Source: Saprospiraceae bacterium
Lineage (GTDB): Bacteria > Bacteroidota > Bacteroidia > Chitinophagales > Saprospiraceae
Assembly: GCA_019638385.1 (NCBI GenBank)
Contig: JAHBTW010000026.1
Coordinates: 1-45,033, forward strand
Reading direction: 5' to 3'
DNA: 45,033 nt
The notes beneath the pieces were generated by a model. It was not told the origin of the DNA and searched no databases. It saw nothing but the letters and a program-made list of their open reading frames with translations. The number at the start of each line of letters is the position of its first letter. The stretch's first letter is position 1. The position numbers and the translations under genes were made by a program. Of this stretch, positions 40,686-45,033 are shown piece after piece.

Positions 40686-41432
40686 ATGACAAAAGACGGA
40701 AAGTACATTGCAGTGGTGACCGGCGCCATTGGCGGCTTAGGAACCGATATGTGCAAACAGTTGGCGGACGAAGGCTTTTTTGTGGTGGCCAATTATCGCA
40801 CCCAAAACAAGGCCGATAGCTGGCAAAAAGAAATGCAGGAGCAAGGCTATACCTTCGCCATGGCCAAAGCCGATGTGAGCAACTACGACGAGGTGGGCGC
40901 TATGGTGGAGCAAATAGAAAAGGAGCACGGCCTCATTGACGTGCTCGTCAACAACGCCGGCATCACTCGCGACGGCGCGTTCCGGAAAATGAGCTACGAA
41001 AACTGGGACGCAGTGCTCAAAAGCAATCTGTACAGCGTGTTCAACTGTTGCCACCACGTCATCAACCACATGATACAACAAAACTACGGGCGCATCATCA
41101 ACATCTCTTCGGTGAACGCACAGCGCGCGCAGTTTGGTCAGGCCAACTATGCCGCCGCCAAAGCCGGCATGCACGGTTTCAGCAAAACCTTGGCCATAGA
41201 GGTAGCGAGCAAGGGCATCACCGTCAATACCATTTCGCCGGGCTACATCGGCACGGACATGGTCATGGCCGTGCCGCAGGAACACCGCGATAAGATCGTG
41301 CAAAACATACCCGTGGGTCGGCTGGGCGGCACCTGGGAGGTGGCGCACTTGGTTTCGTTCCTCGCCTCCAAAGAAGCCTCTTTCATCACCGGCGCCAATG
41401 TGGCCATCAATGGCGGGCAGCATGTTTTTTAG
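40686..41432 (+). CDS. PhbB-like acetoacetyl-CoA reductase (SDR)
   Basis: A 248-residue classical SDR. The cofactor motif TGAIGGLG is at 12-19, NNAG at 89-92, the catalytic serine is in INISS (141-142), and Tyr155 and Lys159 lie in YAAAK. The phrases NNAGITRDGAFRKM, QFGQANYAAAKAGMHGFSKTLA and GYIGTDMV are characteristic of PhbB/PhaB, which reduces acetoacetyl-CoA with NADPH for polyhydroxybutyrate. No phaA or phaC is in the window, so the pathway role rests on similarity; FabG is the alternative. Confidence 0.88.
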   Translation: MTKDGKYIAVVTGAIGGLGTDMCKQLADEGFFVVANYRTQNKADSWQKEMQEQGYTFAMAKADVSNYDEVGAMVEQIEKEHGLIDVLVNNAGITRDGAFRKMSYENWDAVLKSNLYSVFNCCHHVINHMIQQNYGRIINISSVNAQRAQFGQANYAAAKAGMHGFSKTLAIEVASKGITVNTISPGYIGTDMVMAVPQEHRDKIVQNIPVGRLGGTWEVAHLVSFLASKEASFITGANVAINGGQHVF

Positions 41433-41433
41433 G

Positions 41434-41498
41434 AGCTGCGAGCCACGACCACGCCGCGGCGTGGTACGAGTTTACAACTTTCGAAGCTCGTAGCTTTT
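41434..41498. repeat. 7-bp array with ACCACGCC hairpin core (AGCTCGT family)
   Basis: Units AGCTGCG and AGCCACG are followed by the perfect 18-bp palindrome ACCACGCCGCGGCGTGGT (41448-41465), a short spacer, AGCTCGT (41485-41491) and AGCTTTT. The outer units pair with each other. It starts 1 nt after the reductase stop codon and is followed by a short T run, so it may also end transcription. Confidence 0.8.
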
Positions 41499-41515
41499 TG
41501 TGATGACCTACATTG

Positions 41516-42619
41516 TTACTCTTTTCTCAACACCTCCTCATAAACGCCCAGCAATCTGGGCGCCTCGGCTTCCCAGTGCAACACGGCGGCCGCTTGTATG
41601 CAATTGCGCCGCAAGGCGTCGTAATACGCGCGGTCGTCGCGCAGGCGCGTCACGGCTTTTGCTATAGCGCTTTCCGTCAGCGATTCGATGCAGGTAAAAA
41701 CGCCGAACTGTTCGTTGAGTCGCCGGTATTCCGGGAAATCCATTTGTATGGAAGGCACGCCCGCCTGTATGTAGTCGAAAGCCTTATTGGCCAAAGAATA
41801 GCGGTAGCTCAGTCCGCGGTCGGCCAGCAGGTTGATACCGATATCGGCTTTTGCGGTGCATTTCCAAAGCTGTTCCGGCGGCAGGAATCCGTAAAAGATG
41901 ACCTTGCCGGCCTGCACCAGATGAGCGGCCTGCCGGCGCAGCGCCGCTGCGAGGTCGCCATCCCCGGCGAGCCAAAGTTGCACGCCCTCCAATTGCTCCA
42001 TGGCGCCGATCATCTCCTCCAATCCGCGCCCCTCGTTGAGCATACCCTGATACAAAACGATGAACGGAGCGCCGGGGCGCCTGTCGGAAACCGGAGCATC
42101 CCGCCGTAGCGGCAGATTGCGAATGACGCCGAAAGGCACGCCGTATCGGGCCGACAGCGCCCCGGCCAGCATTTCCCCAACGGTGTAGCAATGCCGCAGC
42201 CGCGGAATGAGCAGGGCGGCTATCATTTCCCAAACCCTCTTGACAATGGGCCGCTGCGCCAGTTCCGGCACTTCGGAGAAATACTCATGCGCATCGAGTA
42301 CGCAGGGTTTGCTTTTGATCCTGGCTGCCCAAAAACAGGCCGGCAGCGTATCGGTATCCACAGCGCACACCGCGTCGAACCGGCGCCGGAGCAAATACAG
42401 CCACAGCCGGATATTATACTCAGCATAAAACAGGAAGCCTTGTTGAAACAAACAAGGGAGCCGGGTTTGCCGGAAGGCGCGAACCGGCAACGGCGCGCTA
42501 CCTTTTTTCAACCGCCCGACCAACTCCACGGCGTAACCGGCCGATTCCAGCGTTGAGCAAATTCGCATCATCCGTTGATCGTGAAGCAAATCGTTGGTCA
42601 CGGCGGCAATGATGCGCAT
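41516..42619 (-). CDS. Glycosyltransferase, GT4-like
   Basis: A 367-residue GT-B-fold glycosyltransferase. The N-terminal half contains DAHEYFSEVPELAQRPIVKRVWE. The donor-binding half shows FIVLYQGMLNEGRGLEEMIGAM, LWLAGDGDL and SLANKAFDYIQAGVPSIQMDFPEYRRLNEQFGVF, as in family 4. Sugar donor and acceptor are unknown; a role in cell-surface polysaccharide is likely. The start at 42619 (MRIIAAVTNDLLHDQRM) was preferred over 42649, which would overlap recQ. It follows recQ by 17 nt. Confidence 0.87.
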   Translation of the reverse strand: MRIIAAVTNDLLHDQRMMRICSTLESAGYAVELVGRLKKGSAPLPVRAFRQTRLPCLFQQGFLFYAEYNIRLWLYLLRRRFDAVCAVDTDTLPACFWAARIKSKPCVLDAHEYFSEVPELAQRPIVKRVWEMIAALLIPRLRHCYTVGEMLAGALSARYGVPFGVIRNLPLRRDAPVSDRRPGAPFIVLYQGMLNEGRGLEEMIGAMEQLEGVQLWLAGDGDLAAALRRQAAHLVQAGKVIFYGFLPPEQLWKCTAKADIGINLLADRGLSYRYSLANKAFDYIQAGVPSIQMDFPEYRRLNEQFGVFTCIESLTESAIAKAVTRLRDDRAYYDALRRNCIQAAAVLHWEAEAPRLLGVYEEVLRKE

Positions 42620-42636
42620 GGGGCGGGCGGAATGGT

Positions 42637-44541
42637 TTAGTCGTTCCAATGCAGTAGCTCTTCTTCTTCTATCAAAAAACCCTCGTCTAAGAGGTATTCC
42701 AGGGTATTGGCTACTTCTTCTTTTTGGGAAGGGGGGAAGAGGGCCAGCACATTCTTTAAGGTATCGGGTTTGCCCGTAAGGGCCTCTTTCATTTTGTTTT
42801 TGATTTGTTCAAACAGGGTAGTGGAAAGCGCTTGCTTTTTGCGCTCCAAACAAACATCGCACACACCGCAGGGCCGGCTGTCGGTTTCGCCGAAATAAGC
42901 CAGTAACATTTTGCTGCGGCATTCGTCGTCTGTTGCGTAAGCTACCGCACTGCGAATGCGTTTTTCCTGCCGTTGTTTCCGGAACTGATACAACTCCATG
43001 TCAATGGTGAGATTGGCGGGGTCCACGCGCTCCAGCAGAAAAACGATTTGCGGTTTATCCTTGCGGGGCTGGTATTCGAGGATGTTCTCCTTGGCCATGA
43101 GTTCCAGTGCCTTGATCACTTCCTCTGCGGGTATGTTGAGGAATCGGGCCAACTGTTCCTCCTTTATATTAATATGGTGTTGAAAAGCGCCCTGATAGGA
43201 TCGCAGGATACTTTTGAGGATGGCGTCCAACTTGGGCTGTCGGAGCATGTAGTCATAGATGGCCTCCTTATCCGCTGTGAGGAGGAGCGCCGAGGGCGAC
43301 CATACGGCCTCGGTAAGGGTGAGCCAGCCGGCCTGCTCTAATATTTTGAGGCAACTGTAGGTGCGGGCGGGTTCCAACTTAAAATTCTCACAAAACCGGG
43401 TAATGTCGAAATCGTAGCTCTCGCCTTGCCCGCTGCCGAGCGCCAACTGGTAATAGCTGCCCAGCGCGCGATATACCTGCCGGATGTACTCCATGGGAGG
43501 ATAGGAGAGCTCAAAATTGCGCTCCAAATTCCGACGGTCGGAATCATTATATAGCAATACGGCATAAGACTTCTTACCGTCGCGCCCGGCGCGTCCGGCT
43601 TCCTGAAAATAGGCTTCTAAGCTATCCGGCAGGTCGGTGTGAACCACGGTTCGCACGTCCGGCTTGTCTATGCCCATACCGAAAGCGTTGGTGCTTACCA
43701 TGATGCGGGTTTTTCCGGCTATCCAGGCATCCTGTTTTTGGGAGCGGAGTTCTCCTTCCAGCCCGGCGTGGTAAAAATCGGCGGAAATGCCTTTGCGTTG
43801 CAGCATGAGGGCGAGGTCTTTCGTCTTTTTTCGGTTGCGGGCATACACCACCCCCGACCCGGCGACCTTGTTCAGTATCTCCACCAACTTCTCTTCTTTT
43901 CCCTCTTCGTGGCGCACCACATAAGCCAGATTGCTCCGGGTAAAGCTCTGCTGAAATACGTTCGGCTTTCGGAAACCGAGTTTTTCCTGAATATCGGCGA
44001 CGACCTCCGGGGTGGCCGTGGCGGTGAGCGCGAGTATCGGCACATCGGGTATCAACTCCCGCAGGAGCGGAATTTGCAGATAGGGCGGGCGAAAATCGTA
44101 CCCCCATTGCGATACGCAGTGTGCCTCGTCCACAGCAAGGAGGTTGACCTGCATTCGCTGAATTCGTTCGCGCGCCATATCGGTTGTCAGCCTTTCGGGA
44201 GATACATAGAGCAGCTTAACGCCGCCGAAAACGCAGTTGTCAAAAGTCCGGTCAATATCGCGGGAAGACATGCCGGAGAAGATGGCCGCTGCGGCGATGC
44301 CGCGTCGTTGCAGGTTATATACCTGATCTTTCATAAGGGCAATGAGCGGTGAAATAACAATGCACATGCCCTCCCTGTACAGCGCCGGCACCTGAAAACA
44401 GATGGACTTGCCGCCGCCTGTGGGCAACAGCGCCAGCGTATCCTGCCGGTCCAGGGCAGATTGTATGATTTGTTCCTGCATAGGCCGGAATGCATCATAC
44501 CCCCAATACTGCTTCAATACGTCTATCGGCTGTTTTTCCAT
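42637..44541 (-). CDS. recQ: ATP-dependent DNA helicase RecQ
   Basis: A 634-residue superfamily 2 helicase. Walker A is in LLPTGGGKSICFQVPA, the DEAH box is in LLAVDEAHCVSQWGYDFRPPY, and the C-terminal helicase motifs include VMVSTNAFGMGIDKPDVR-like and QEAGRAGRDGK. The zinc-binding cysteines are in DDECRSKMLLAYFGE and CGVCDVC. A short winged-helix part ends the protein; no HRDC domain is present. RecQ unwinds 3'-5' in recombination repair and replication restart. The start at 44541 (MEKQPIDVL) fits the family better than the in-frame ATG at 44559. Confidence 0.95.
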   Translation of the reverse strand: MEKQPIDVLKQYWGYDAFRPMQEQIIQSALDRQDTLALLPTGGGKSICFQVPALYREGMCIVISPLIALMKDQVYNLQRRGIAAAAIFSGMSSRDIDRTFDNCVFGGVKLLYVSPERLTTDMARERIQRMQVNLLAVDEAHCVSQWGYDFRPPYLQIPLLRELIPDVPILALTATATPEVVADIQEKLGFRKPNVFQQSFTRSNLAYVVRHEEGKEEKLVEILNKVAGSGVVYARNRKKTKDLALMLQRKGISADFYHAGLEGELRSQKQDAWIAGKTRIMVSTNAFGMGIDKPDVRTVVHTDLPDSLEAYFQEAGRAGRDGKKSYAVLLYNDSDRRNLERNFELSYPPMEYIRQVYRALGSYYQLALGSGQGESYDFDITRFCENFKLEPARTYSCLKILEQAGWLTLTEAVWSPSALLLTADKEAIYDYMLRQPKLDAILKSILRSYQGAFQHHINIKEEQLARFLNIPAEEVIKALELMAKENILEYQPRKDKPQIVFLLERVDPANLTIDMELYQFRKQRQEKRIRSAVAYATDDECRSKMLLAYFGETDSRPCGVCDVCLERKKQALSTTLFEQIKNKMKEALTGKPDTLKNVLALFPPSQKEEVANTLEYLLDEGFLIEEEELLHWND

Positions 44542-44709
44542 ATCAGTGATGAGGAACAAGAGAACACAAAATCAACCACAAAATAAAAAAATATCACATA
44601 GGTTATTGACAGTATCCATAAAACCCCCCATTTTTGCACCGTCTTTTCTACTCCATGATTTTTTTTTCAATATGTCATGCCATTAATTTTTTTCTCTGGT
44701 AAAAGGGTT
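44542..44709. other. AT-rich intergenic region between divergent genes
   Basis: This stretch separates recQ from the FN3-like gene. It is AT-rich with long A and T tracts and contains no convincing ORF. No exact TAnnTTTG was found for recQ on the minus strand. Confidence 0.5.
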
Positions 44710-44717
44710 TACTTTTG
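44710..44717 (+). promoter_or_regulatory. -7 promoter element of the FN3-like gene
   Basis: TACTTTTG followed by C matches TAnnTTTG. It implies a 5' leader of about 115 nt that is AT-rich, carries a short ACGACG-rich run (44761-44777) and ends without a Shine-Dalgarno site. Confidence 0.55.
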
Positions 44718-44838
44718 CCCCTTGATTGTTCTTTGAATGTTTCTCGTTCCACTTTTTTTGACGACGACTACGACGACCTGAACTTGAAATCAATAGCAAT
44801 TTTTTTTATCTCTTAATATCTTAACAAATTGTGATCTT

Positions 44839-45033
44839 ATGGAAAGAACGAGTTTTACAACGAACCGGTCTTGGGTACTGGGTCTATTGACCTTAGTCTT
44901 GGGACTGGCGGGGTTCCAGAGTGCAAATGCACAGTGTGCTGCGCCGTCTGCATTGACGACGCTGAACATTGGTCAGAACAGCGCATCTCTGCGTTGGACC
45001 TCCACGGCGCCCAACACGCCTACTGACAACTGC
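44839..45033 (+). CDS. Secreted protein with FN3-like start, truncated by window end
   Basis: Sixty-five codons are visible from the ATG at 44839. The N-terminus MERTSFTTNRSWVLGLLTLVLGLAGFQSANA is a signal peptide, cleaved before Gln-Cys. The next residues CAAPSALTTLNIGQNSASLRWTSTAPNTPTDNC match the first strands of fibronectin type III-like domains of large Bacteroidota surface proteins, which commonly end in a T9SS sorting domain. The rest lies beyond the window. The long leader and strong -7 element suggest a well-expressed gene. Confidence 0.75.
   Translation, partial: MERTSFTTNRSWVLGLLTLVLGLAGFQSANAQCAAPSALTTLNIGQNSASLRWTSTAPNTPTDNC

Noticed and set aside
40502..40792. N-terminal extension of the symporter
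   Set aside because: The stretch crosses a 7-bp array and lacks membrane-protein character; the start at 40501 fits the family.

Overview
The window reads as chromosomal DNA from a member of the Bacteroidota, most likely a GC-rich lineage such as the Saprospiria. Evidence: promoters of the TAnnTTTG type occur at both tRNA genes and many protein genes. Shine-Dalgarno sites are mostly absent. There is a PorG-like protein and a type IX secretion (T9SS) C-terminal sorting domain. Several families are typical of the phylum (DUF6089, DUF2339, DUF547, 2TM, LVIVD lipoproteins, orphan HsdR_N protein). The species assignment is inference. No prophage, CRISPR array, rRNA operon or complete defence island was seen.

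Layout. 1-4500: a minus-strand operon of an RsmF-like rRNA methyltransferase, a short-chain dehydrogenase and the NAD(P)HX repair enzyme Nnr, then a single-domain Y1 (IS200/RAYT-type) transposase bracketed by palindromes. 4500-12500: a CaiB-type CoA-transferase faces a minus-strand block with a di-haem peroxidase, an outer-membrane protein, two LVIVD lipoproteins, a putative anti-sigma protein and an ECF sigma factor. After it come a secreted Arg/Asp/Glu heptapeptide-repeat protein, a secreted unknown and tRNA-Arg(TCT). 11900-15700: PhnA-domain protein, K+ channel and DUF2339 membrane protein. 15700-24500: methyltransferase, NitT/TauT-type ABC permease and ATPase, HI0933-type flavoprotein, two outer-membrane beta-barrels (one PorG-like), a subtilisin-like protease and a DUF547 lipoprotein. 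24600-30700: purB overlapping an orphan HsdR_N gene, a small lipoprotein, small membrane proteins and a penicillin-acylase-family enzyme. 30800-33500: tRNA-His, a His/Asp-tailed metal-binding lipoprotein, a decayed T9SS cargo gene carrying a pure 7-bp tandem repeat, a lipoprotein and a membrane protein. 33500-38100: an apparent operon of glgB, histidine kinase, response regulator and an AT-richer nucleotidyltransferase-like gene pair. 38000-45033: alpha/beta hydrolase, Na+/solute symporter, PhbB-like reductase, glycosyltransferase, RecQ, and the start of a secreted FN3-like protein cut by the window edge.

The most unusual feature is a set of seven non-coding arrays with a strict 7-bp period but at least three unrelated unit sequences. 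Most abut stop codons and several fold on themselves. One array lies between a good promoter and the signal peptide of the decayed T9SS gene, where a change in copy number would shift the reading frame. The second lead is the nucleotidyltransferase-like/small helical gene pair, which looks like a recently acquired two-gene module, possibly toxin-antitoxin.
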